Origin: Paenibacillus borealis
GTDB taxonomy: Bacteria; Bacillota; Bacilli; Paenibacillales; Paenibacillaceae
DNA: 64,000 bases
Direction: 5' to 3'
NCBI RefSeq assembly: GCF_000758665.1
Contig: NZ_CP009285.1
Coordinates: forward strand, 2,418,001 to 2,482,000
Numbering within the stretch: position 1 is the first letter of the stretch; every line of letters starts with the position of its first letter. The notes beneath the pieces were generated by a model, which made no database searches, was not told where the DNA came from, and saw only the letters and a list, made by a program, of their open reading frames with translations. The position numbers and the translations under genes were made by a program. Below are positions 7,865-14,355 of the stretch, piece after piece.

Positions 7865-8800
7865 TCATAGCCAATCCTTCTTGCGGAAGATCACCAGCAT
7901 TCCGCAGCCGAGCGTCACCATAACGGCGATGACTCCATAATAGCCGTACTGGGAATGGGTCTCGGGTATATTGTCAAAGTTCATGCCGTAGATTCCGGTG
8001 ATGACGGTCAGCGGCATGAATATTGTAGTAATTGCCGTAAATACTCTCATAATTTCATTGGCGCGGTTAGCGATACTGGACTGATAAGCTTCACGTAAGT
8101 TGCCCATGAGATCGCGGTACGTTTCAAAGGTTTCAGAGATCTTGACCGCATTTTCATAGATATCGCTGAAATACTTCTGCAGCTGATCGTCGATCAGGCG
8201 GAGGTCTTTCTTGTTGAGCGTGTTGATAACTTCCTTCTGCGGGCCGAGCATCTTCTTTAGCCAGAGAATTTCACTGCGCAGACCGATGATCTCGCTTAGA
8301 TGCGATTTCTTGGTGTGCATGAGGATATCCTCCTCCAGCTTCTCGATCCGCGCTTCAATCCGGTCACCGACGGAGAAGAAGTTGTCAACCACAAGGTCGA
8401 TTAACAGGTACAGGAAACGGTCCGGTTCACTGACCTCCTGCTCCCACAGGATGGGCTTCAGGACGCGCAGCTCATGGATCTTCTGCTTCGTAACGGTAAT
8501 GATGAAATGTCTGCCCAGGAATACGTTGAGCGCACGGAGGAAGATTTCCTCGTCATCAAACCGGATGCTGTTAACTACGATGAAATAATGGCTCTCATAA
8601 ATCTCCAGCTTCGGGCGCTGATCCTCTTCACTGAGACAGTCCTCCACGGCCAGATCATGCAGATTGTACAAAGGCTGGAGCTCCACGAGATCCTCAACAT
8701 CTGCATCAATCCAGTAGAAACCCTCAGCGGGTGCGGTAAGTGTATCCTCAATATTGTCAATAGTCGTAAAAACCCCTGCGTTCACCAGCCGGATTTTCAT
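7865..8800 (-). CDS. corA: CorA magnesium/divalent cation channel
   Basis: CorA forms a pentameric inner-membrane channel for Mg2+ (also Co2+, Ni2+). The 311-residue product has the long soluble N-terminal domain, the extended stalk helix rich in Glu/Lys (about 150-240) and two C-terminal membrane helices; the first ends in the selectivity signature 'GIYGMNF' (GMN near residue 270) and the second ends in the basic tail 'FRKKDWL'. The start is ATG 8800, eight bases after AAGGAG; GTG 8809 would sit directly on the ribosome site. Transcription appears to start far upstream (about 9056) through a leader with a small ORF and a terminator candidate. Confidence 0.95.
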   Translation of the reverse strand: MKIRLVNAGVFTTIDNIEDTLTAPAEGFYWIDADVEDLVELQPLYNLHDLAVEDCLSEEDQRPKLEIYESHYFIVVNSIRFDDEEIFLRALNVFLGRHFIITVTKQKIHELRVLKPILWEQEVSEPDRFLYLLIDLVVDNFFSVGDRIEARIEKLEEDILMHTKKSHLSEIIGLRSEILWLKKMLGPQKEVINTLNKKDLRLIDDQLQKYFSDIYENAVKISETFETYRDLMGNLREAYQSSIANRANEIMRVFTAITTIFMPLTVITGIYGMNFDNIPETHSQYGYYGVIAVMVTLGCGMLVIFRKKDWL

Positions 8801-8817
8801 CTGATTCACTCCTTCTG

Positions 8818-8837
8818 TCCCTGGTCTTCTCCAGGGA
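8818..8837 (-). promoter_or_regulatory. Hairpin next to the corA ribosome-binding site
   Basis: TCCCTGG/CCAGGGA, 7 bp with a 6-base loop, lies about five bases before the AAGGAG of corA and could modulate its translation. Confidence 0.4.
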
Positions 8838-8858
8838 TATGCTAATTAAAGCACAGAG

Positions 8859-8954
8859 AAAAAATCAGCTTGGCCGGTGGTACAATCATTGATGAAGGCC
8901 AAAAGACGGTCCGAGAGCATGAAGAAGAACTGCCCCCGCCGCCGGCAAGCTGAT
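8859..8954 (-). terminator. Candidate attenuator terminator in the corA leader
   Basis: On the minus strand ATCAGCTTGCCGGCGG (8954-8939) can pair with CCACCGGCCAAGCTGAT (8880-8864) with one bulge and one G-U pair, followed at once by a six-U tract (8864-8859). A competing short pairing TTGGCC/GGCCAA (8903-8898 with 8875-8870) uses the same 3' arm. The 58-base loop contains the last part and stop codon of a small leader ORF, so ribosome position could decide termination. Confidence 0.5.
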
Positions 8955-9014
8955 GTTAATCCTGTGTGGTTGTTCTTTCTGCACGCTTATTCGCGAGCCC
9001 GGGTCGCCTTCCAT
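8886..9014 (-). CDS. Small leader ORF upstream of corA (42 residues)
   Basis: ATG at 9014 is preceded by AGAGGTGAGAGAAG and the frame runs 42 codons to TGA at 8888-8886, 85 bases before the corA start. The peptide starts MEGDPGSRIS and ends PSFGLHQ; it contains five prolines and no recognisable domain. Its 3' half forms one arm of the candidate terminator. By analogy with the mgtL and corL leader peptides of enterobacteria it could couple translation to Mg2+ level, but this is inference. A plus-strand frame over the same bases has no ribosome site and is less likely. Confidence 0.4.
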   Translation of the reverse strand: MEGDPGSRISVQKEQPHRINISLPAAGAVLLHALGPSFGLHQ

Positions 9015-9062
9015 TCTTCTCTCACCTCTTCTTTTCGCCGTTTATGGTTGAAACACTTGTCT

Positions 9063-9091
9063 AGTATAACGCCGGGGTATGCCTCTTTCAA
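9063..9091 (-). promoter_or_regulatory. SigA-type promoter of the corA leader
   Basis: On the minus strand TTGAAA (9091-9086), 17-base spacer, TATACT (9068-9063). Predicted start near 9056, which places the small leader ORF and the attenuator inside the corA transcript. Confidence 0.65.
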
Positions 9092-9136
9092 GAGAAATTC
9101 TTTTCATTCTCCGGGCCCCTTAAGCATTGTATGGAC

Positions 9137-9166
9137 TTGACGAAAAGGAGGTTCATGATTTAAAGT
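9137..9166 (+). promoter_or_regulatory. Possible promoter of the SAM-riboswitch transcript
   Basis: TTGACG (9137-9142), 18-base spacer, TAAAGT (9161-9166). It is followed by an 8-bp hairpin closed by a TTCG tetraloop (AAAGTATC/GATACTTT, 9178-9197) before the aptamer begins. Confidence 0.4.
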
Positions 9167-9224
9167 GAATTTTAAGAAAAGTATCTTCGGATACTTTGGG
9201 ATAACCCAACTGAATACAGCTAAA

Positions 9225-9365
9225 TCTTATCAAGAGCAGGTGGAGGGACTAGCCCGATGAAACCCGGCAACCGGCGTGTGAACGCACGGTGCTAATTCTT
9301 GCGGAAGCTTTGCAGGACGTTATTCGTCCGGCGGAAGTTCTCTGGCAGATGAGAGAGGCGCATAT
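9225..9365 (+). ncRNA. SAM-I (S-box) riboswitch
   Basis: Classic S-box signature: 'cttatcaagagcaggtgga' and 'gggactagcccgatgaaacc', then 'cggcaacc', a variable P3/P4 region with 'cacggtgctaattc', and the closing 'tggcagatgagag'. It binds S-adenosylmethionine and promotes termination in the hairpin at 9380. It lies directly before metA, so methionine synthesis is switched off when SAM is plentiful. Confidence 0.97.
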
Positions 9366-9379
9366 GACTGCAGATATAT

Positions 9380-9410
9380 GACCTTTCTCGCCCGGGAAAG
9401 GTCTTTTTTC
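9380..9410 (+). terminator. Riboswitch-controlled terminator
   Basis: GACCTTTC...GAAAGGTC with a short CGCCCG loop, then TTTTTT. Expression platform of the SAM-I riboswitch. Confidence 0.92.
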
Positions 9411-9474
9411 GTTGCTCAGCAAGACATTTTACCGCCAAGCGGAACCTAATTTCAGTTAAGGAGTGAATACAGCA

Positions 9475-10392
9475 ATGCCTATTAAAATTCCCGACAGCCT
9501 TCCGGCCAAAGAAATATTATCCGGTGAGAATATATTTGTAATGGATGAAAGCCATGCCTTTCATCAGGATATCCGTCCTCTGCGGATCGCCATCCTGAAT
9601 CTGATGCCGACCAAGGAAACCACTGAAACGCAGCTGCTGCGCCTTATCGGGAACTCGCCGCTTCAGGTGGACGTTGTTCTGCTGCATCCCAGCTCCCATA
9701 CCTCGAAGAATACTTCGGCAGAGCACTTAAAGAGCTTTTACACAACCTTTGATGAGATCAGCGACCGCCGTTTTGACGGCCTGATCGTAACCGGTGCTCC
9801 GGTAGAACAGATGGAGTTCGAGGATGTTAACTACTGGGAAGAGCTGAAAGTGATTTTTGAATGGAGCAAGAAGAATGTAACCTCGACCATGCATATCTGT
9901 TGGGCCGCGCAGGCAGGGCTGTATTACCACTTCGGCGTGCGCAAGGTGAGTCTGCCGGATAAATGCTTTGGAGTGTTTCCGCATACGCTGAGCCATAATA
10001 ATGTGAAACTGCTGCGCGGCTTCGACGAAGTATTCCATGTGCCGCATTCCCGTCATACCGATGTCTCCCGCGAAGATATAGAGAACAATCCGGATCTGCA
10101 GATTCTGGCGGAATCGGAGGAAGCCGGGGTATACCTGGTCTCTACGCATGACGGCAAGCAGATTTTTGTGACCGGACATTCGGAATATGACCCGTTCTCC
10201 CTGAAATGGGAGTATGACCGGGATATTGCCAAAGGCATGGATATAGAGATTCCGAAGCACTATTATCCAAAAGATGATCCGACGCGTACCCCACCGGCCG
10301 TCTGGCGCGCCCATGCCAACTTATTATTCGCTAATTGGCTCAATTACTATGTATACCAGGAGACACCCTACGATATCGGAGCGTTTATTTAA
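9475..10392 (+). CDS. metA: Homoserine O-acetyltransferase MetA
   Basis: First committed step of methionine synthesis from homoserine. The 305-residue protein begins [11 protein letters not shown] as usual for MetA. Counting from ATG 9475, the catalytic Cys is C142 in 'HICWAAQ' and the His/Glu pair is H235/E237 in 'GHSEYD'. Residue 111 is Glu in 'GAPVEQ'; in this family Glu111 correlates with acetyl-CoA use and Gly111 with succinyl-CoA, so the enzyme is predicted to be an acetyltransferase despite the family name. AAGGAG lies about 12 bases before the ATG; an in-frame GTG 9463 overlaps it. Controlled by the SAM-I riboswitch upstream and followed by metI. Confidence 0.95.
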   Translation: MPIKIPDSLPAKEILSGENIFVMDESHAFHQDIRPLRIAILNLMPTKETTETQLLRLIGNSPLQVDVVLLHPSSHTSKNTSAEHLKSFYTTFDEISDRRFDGLIVTGAPVEQMEFEDVNYWEELKVIFEWSKKNVTSTMHICWAAQAGLYYHFGVRKVSLPDKCFGVFPHTLSHNNVKLLRGFDEVFHVPHSRHTDVSREDIENNPDLQILAESEEAGVYLVSTHDGKQIFVTGHSEYDPFSLKWEYDRDIAKGMDIEIPKHYYPKDDPTRTPPAVWRAHANLLFANWLNYYVYQETPYDIGAFI

Positions 10393-10442
10393 AAGCTTTA
10401 TTTAAATATAGAAGCAAAGTTTACGCGCACAACACATAGCCT

Positions 10443-10509
10443 ATGCTTCCGAAGCGAGTTTTGCCGAAGAATGATCAGGTTGTGTACGCTATACAAAACT
10501 TTTGGGAGG
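10443..10509 (+). promoter_or_regulatory. Leader repeat element before metI
   Basis: The element starts ATGCTTCCGAAGCGAG (10443-10458); AGTTTTG (10457-10463) can pair with CAAAACT (10494-10500), placing the ribosome site GGGAGG (10504-10509) immediately after the stem. A second copy of the same 16-base core, again followed by a hairpin, is at 59463-59495. Confidence 0.45.
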
Positions 10510-10517
10510 CAATGGAA

Positions 10518-11684
10518 ATGGACGAGAAACTGAAAATTGAGAGCAGACTGGCACAGATTGGTTCAATGGAGGACCCCGCCACAGGGGCAATTAATTATCC
10601 GGTTTACAACGCGACGGCATTCCGTCACCCGAGACTTGGACAGAGCACGGGCTTTGATTATATCCGCACCAAAAATCCTACCCGCTCAGTACTCGAAGAC
10701 GCGGCAGCGGCGCTGGAATCGGGCGATGCCGGCTTCGCCTGCGCCTCTGGTATGGCTGCACTGACCACTGTGTTTGCTCTGTTCGGACAAGGTGATCATC
10801 TCGTTGTCTCGCTGGACCTGTACGGCGGAACTTACCGCCTGCTGGAACGGATTCTCTCCAAATACGGCATCAGCGCCTCCTATGTGGATACGAATGATCT
10901 GGATGCTCTGGAAGCAGCGCGCCAGCCGGGCACCAAAGGCGTATTCATTGAGACACCTACGAATCCGCTGATGATGATTACGGATATCGAAGCGGTATGT
11001 ACATGGGCCCGCCACCACGGGCTGCTCACCATTGTCGATAATACACTGCTCACCCCGTTCTTCCAGCGTCCGATTGAGCTTGGAGCAGACATCATCGTAC
11101 ATAGTGCGACTAAATATCTGGGCGGACATAACGATGTGCTGGCTGGTCTGATTGTAACCAAAGGTGCGGAGCTGTCCGCTGAAATGGCGGTCCTGCATAA
11201 CTCACTGGGCGCCGTACTTGCCCCGAACGACAGCTACCAGCTGATGAAGGGGATGAAGACACTTGCCCTGCGCATGGAGCGGCATGAGAGTAATGCGCTG
11301 GCTATCGCCCGTTATCTGCTGGAGCATCCGGCCATTGCCGAAGTCTTCCATCCGGGTCTGCCGGATCATCCGGGGTATGAAATCCAGAACCGGCAGTCCT
11401 CCGGCAACACCGGAATCTTCTCCTTCAAGGTGAAGGATGCCAGAACTGTAGAGCCGCTGCTCCGCCATATCCGCCTGATTGCCTTCGCCGAGAGCCTTGG
11501 CGGTGTGGAATCGCTCATGACCTATCCGGCTGTGCAGACTCACGCCGATATTCCGGCAGAAATCCGCGATGCGGTTGGCGTGGATGACCGGCTGCTGCGT
11601 TTCTCGGTCGGCATCGAGCATGTGGACGATCTGATCGCAGATCTGGTACAGGCACTGGAAGCCGCGCGTACTGAGCTGGAATAG
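10518..11684 (+). CDS. metI: Cystathionine gamma-synthase / O-acetylhomoserine thiolyase
   Basis: PLP enzyme of the Cys/Met metabolism family that joins O-acetylhomoserine with cysteine (or sulfide), the step after MetA. Sequence blocks closely follow B. subtilis MetI: 'STGFDYIRTKNPTR', 'ALESGDAGFACASGMAA', 'DLYGGTYRL', 'ETPTNPLM', and the PLP-binding 'HSATKYLGGH' with Lys199. 388 residues. I chose ATG 10518, nine bases after GGGAGG; ATG 10512 would be too close. It lies 125 bases after metA with no terminator between, so it probably shares the riboswitch-controlled transcript, and it carries an added leader hairpin of its own. Confidence 0.93.
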   Translation: MDEKLKIESRLAQIGSMEDPATGAINYPVYNATAFRHPRLGQSTGFDYIRTKNPTRSVLEDAAAALESGDAGFACASGMAALTTVFALFGQGDHLVVSLDLYGGTYRLLERILSKYGISASYVDTNDLDALEAARQPGTKGVFIETPTNPLMMITDIEAVCTWARHHGLLTIVDNTLLTPFFQRPIELGADIIVHSATKYLGGHNDVLAGLIVTKGAELSAEMAVLHNSLGAVLAPNDSYQLMKGMKTLALRMERHESNALAIARYLLEHPAIAEVFHPGLPDHPGYEIQNRQSSGNTGIFSFKVKDARTVEPLLRHIRLIAFAESLGGVESLMTYPAVQTHADIPAEIRDAVGVDDRLLRFSVGIEHVDDLIADLVQALEAARTELE

Positions 11685-11729
11685 CCGTCGTTCGACCTAA
11701 GCAGCCAGATAGAATCACAGTATACATGG

Positions 11730-11760
11730 AACAGCAGCGCCATCGGGGTGCTGCTGTTTT
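11730..11760 (+). terminator. Intrinsic terminator after metI
   Basis: AACAGCAGC...GCTGCTGTT hairpin followed by TTATTT. Ends the metA-metI unit. Confidence 0.85.
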
Positions 11761-11879
11761 ATTTGGCGAAAGATTTTTCAAGCTCATCCGATTGTGATAC
11801 GATGGGAGAACGAGTTTGTTTATTTTTTAAATTAAATTCATCTACTATACTTCATAGGATTAAGAGGAGGCTGCGAACG

Positions 11880-13016
11880 TTGAGTGCAATTGATCTTATT
11901 CTGGATAAGACACTTAAAGGTGAACGTCTTCAATTAGAAGACACCATCCGGCTGTTCGAAAGCAATGAAATTGAGAAAATGGGCGCTGCTGCGGATATTA
12001 TCATGAAGCGCTGGCATCCGGACCCGCTGGCTACATTCGTGATCGGCCGCAATATTAACTACACCAATGTATGTGATGTATATTGCCGCTTCTGCGCTTT
12101 CTACCGCAGACCCGGTTCAGAGGAAGGGTATGTGCTTCCCGATGAAACTATCTATCAGAAGATAGCCGAGACGATCAGCGTGAACGGGACTGAAATTCTG
12201 ATGCAGGGCGGCACGAACCCGAATCTGCCGTTCAGCTATTACACGGATATCCTGCGCGGAATTAAGCAGCGGTTCCCGGAAATTACGATGCATTCGTTCT
12301 CACCGGCGGAAATCATGAAGATGGTCGAGGTATCCGGCCTGCCGCTGGAACAGGTCATGCGTGAGATTCACGCCGCCGGCCTGGATTCGCTGCCCGGCGG
12401 GGGAGCGGAGATTCTCGATGACCGCACGCGCCGCAAGATCAGCCGGCTCAAAGGCTCCTGGCGGGAGTGGATGGATGTTATGCAGACTGCACACCGGATC
12501 GGCATGAACACGACAGCCACGATGGTGATCGGTCTGGGCGAGAGTATGGAAGAGCGGGCGCTGCATCTGCTGCGTGTCCGTGAAGCCCAGGACGAGTGCA
12601 TTGCGAACAAATACGACTCCGAAGGATTCCTGGCCTTCATCTCCTGGACCTTCCAGCCGGATAATACGAACCTCAAGCTGGACCGGCAGACCCCGGAAGA
12701 ATACCTCAAGACCGTGGCGATCAGCCGCCTGGTGCTTGATAATATCAAGAACTTCCAGTCCTCCTGGGTCACGATGGGCCCTGAGGTCGGCAAGCTCTCC
12801 CTGCAATACGGCTGTAATGACTTCGGCAGCACGATGATCGAGGAGAACGTAGTTTCCTCCGCGGGTGCAACTTACAAGGTCAACATTGAGTCAATCACCC
12901 AGCTGATCCGCGAAGCAGGCAAGATCCCGGCGCAGCGCAACACGCGTTATGACATCCTGCGGACGTTCGAGGACGCCAATGCTAAGATTGACAATGACTT
13001 CATCATGCAGAACTAG
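11880..13016 (+). CDS. mqnC: Cyclic dehypoxanthinyl futalosine synthase MqnC
   Basis: Radical SAM enzyme of the futalosine route to menaquinone; it cyclises dehypoxanthinyl futalosine. The radical SAM cluster motif CDVYCRFC (CxxxCxxC) is at about residue 64, preceded by 'NYTNVC', with 'MQGGTNPNLP', 'MHSFSPAEI', 'DSLPGGGAEIL' and 'WTFQPDNT' typical of the MqnC/CofH group. The start is TTG 11880, nine bases after AGGAGG, giving 378 residues; longer frames upstream lack a ribosome site and run through AT-rich leader. Other mqn genes are not adjacent. MqnE is the main alternative, but the 'SLPGGGAE' loop and length fit MqnC. Confidence 0.87.
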   Translation: MSAIDLILDKTLKGERLQLEDTIRLFESNEIEKMGAAADIIMKRWHPDPLATFVIGRNINYTNVCDVYCRFCAFYRRPGSEEGYVLPDETIYQKIAETISVNGTEILMQGGTNPNLPFSYYTDILRGIKQRFPEITMHSFSPAEIMKMVEVSGLPLEQVMREIHAAGLDSLPGGGAEILDDRTRRKISRLKGSWREWMDVMQTAHRIGMNTTATMVIGLGESMEERALHLLRVREAQDECIANKYDSEGFLAFISWTFQPDNTNLKLDRQTPEEYLKTVAISRLVLDNIKNFQSSWVTMGPEVGKLSLQYGCNDFGSTMIEENVVSSAGATYKVNIESITQLIREAGKIPAQRNTRYDILRTFEDANAKIDNDFIMQN

Positions 13017-13054
13017 AGGGTAGAACGACACCTGATACGGTGTTAGCCCTGCTA

Positions 13055-13118
13055 GGGTAAAAATGGGTAAAAACGGGTAAAAACTACACTTTATGTAGTT
13101 TTTACCCGTTTATTTTTA
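13055..13118 (+). terminator. Terminator with tandem GGGTAAAAAY repeats
   Basis: An 18-bp perfect stem, AAACGGGTAAAAACTACA (13071-13088) with its exact complement (13094-13111), loop CTTTA, then TTTATTTTTA. The 5' arm is the last of three 10-base direct repeats GGGTAAAAAY starting at 13055. Terminates mqnC, and the opposite strand can read it too. Confidence 0.85.
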
Positions 13119-13253
13119 CTATTTTAACTACAACCTTTATTCAATTGAATATGCGTTCGTTGTCGTCTGGAAAAGGTTCAATTATCCATACAATCAATTA
13201 TATGTTAATATCTGATTGTGAAATCACTTAAATAAGCTTATGGGAGGCTGAAG

Positions 13254-13852
13254 ATGAAACGAATATCATTTGAACGCCCAACAGATCACTATGATGAAGG
13301 AATTACCGGTATTGATGAAGAAATTTGTTCTTTGATCAAGCAGAGGAAGGAAATCTCAGGTAATAATCCAGGTTATCCTCCGTTTGAGTATATTTCTAAA
13401 TGGTCAGAGACTTACGGACTCTATGAGGATTTCTTAAAATCGTTATTTGGAAGTATGATGAATGAAAAACAATATAAACCAACGATTGAACCATCGGGAT
13501 TCAGACAACACATTCCAATCCTGAAGTCAGTCGTGATAGGGAGCGCTTCTATACTCTGACTTCTATACGGCAATACACAAATGCAAGTGTACTGACACTT
13601 AATATAGATTGGGACAATGAGCCGGAGAATGATTTCAAATCCCATCAACATAGCCACTATGAGCTCTATATTAGCGAACAATATGACTCCCGCATGACTA
13701 GTGGGGGGAGCAGATCTGATCATGCTTCTTATAAATACGTTGTCTCCCCCGCATTACCTGACAATGCTTCAGGATTGCAATTTAGGTTCACACAATACAT
13801 CAACCCTTTCAAGAAGAGTGAGATAGGGGATGAAATCGTATTTGAGATTTAG
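13254..13852 (+). pseudogene. Frameshifted hypothetical gene
   Basis: A ribosome site (GGGAGG) precedes ATG 13254; the first frame reads 101 residues beginning MKRISFERPTDHYDEG, with 'IDEEICSLIKQRKEIS' and 'YEDFLKSLFG', and stops at 13557-13559. From about 13529 a different frame (-1) continues as a coherent polar sequence ('RDRERFYTLTSIRQYTNASV', '...GDEIVFEI') to TAG 13850-13852. Together they would make one protein of about 199 residues. The breakpoint is near 13530, after 'IPILKS'. I do not recognise a function; the N-terminal helical segment looks like a family of short Firmicute proteins of unknown role. It may be a true pseudogene or one sequencing error. AT-rich relative to neighbours. 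Confidence 0.6.
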
Positions 13853-14114
13853 TAAAAGTGTGAAAGATAGCCCTTCTACACATATTAGGTGTAAGAGGGC
13901 TATTTATCTTGCCCGAGAGAGTTGATCTAGCAACTATTCCACCGGTAACGTTAGCATTAGCTACGTGTAAGCCAATTGAATTCGGATTTTCGCATACCCG
14001 TATAGTATCAAAAGTGAGCATTTCCCTAAACCAGCGGATATCCTTCCGGCTTTTGTTCCGGTTCCCGTCTTTGATCCAAAGTAATTCTTCATGTGTGTTC
14101 TTTCCCTCGTCCAT
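13809..14114 (-). CDS. Small hypothetical protein, uncertain 3' end
   Basis: ATG 14114 on the minus strand follows AAAGGAGGG at good spacing, which is the main support. The first 70 residues (beginning MDEGKNTHEELLWIKDGN, then 'WFREMLTFDTIRV' and 'NVTGGIVARSTLSGK') look like an ordinary small cytoplasmic protein. The last 30 residues are read through the terminator hairpin at 13865-13905 and then overlap the frameshifted gene on the other strand by about 40 bases, so the original stop codon may have been lost. No function recognised. Confidence 0.4.
   Translation of the reverse strand: MDEGKNTHEELLWIKDGNRNKSRKDIRWFREMLTFDTIRVCENPNSIGLHVANANVTGGIVARSTLSGKINSPLTPNMCRRAIFHTFTKSQIRFHPLSHSS
13865..13905. 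terminator. Bidirectional terminator hairpin
   Basis: AGATAGCCCTTCTACAC pairs with GTGTAAGAGGGCTATTTAT around an ATATTAG loop. It ends the frameshifted gene and faces the small gene on the other strand. Confidence 0.65.
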
Positions 14115-14355
14115 AGTTAACCCTCCTTTTACAATTGTAAAAAACCTCATATCCGTCATATGGTTATGCAACAGGAATTGAACCCTGAGAATAGTCCCGC
14201 AATAAAGCCTGGTTTTTACATTGGGTAAATCATCCATATTATACTTTTACATAACTCTTTATTCTAGTTAACCCAGTCTGATAGATGGAAGTGTGGCGAT
14301 ATGTTACGCTTTGACGGTCAATTTAAAGAGATTAACTGGGAGGGTATAAGATTCT

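Noticed and set aside
8818..9060. M-box (ykoK-type) magnesium riboswitch before corA
   Set aside because: None of the conserved M-box segments are recognisable, though another kind of leader control is proposed.
8877..9140. 87-codon plus-strand frame opposite the corA leader
   Set aside because: No ribosome site, Arg/Ser-rich product; the minus strand holds a promoter, ribosome site and terminator instead.
13055..13090. CRISPR-like short tandem repeats GGGTAAAAAY
   Set aside because: Repeats are contiguous without spacers and form part of a terminator stem.
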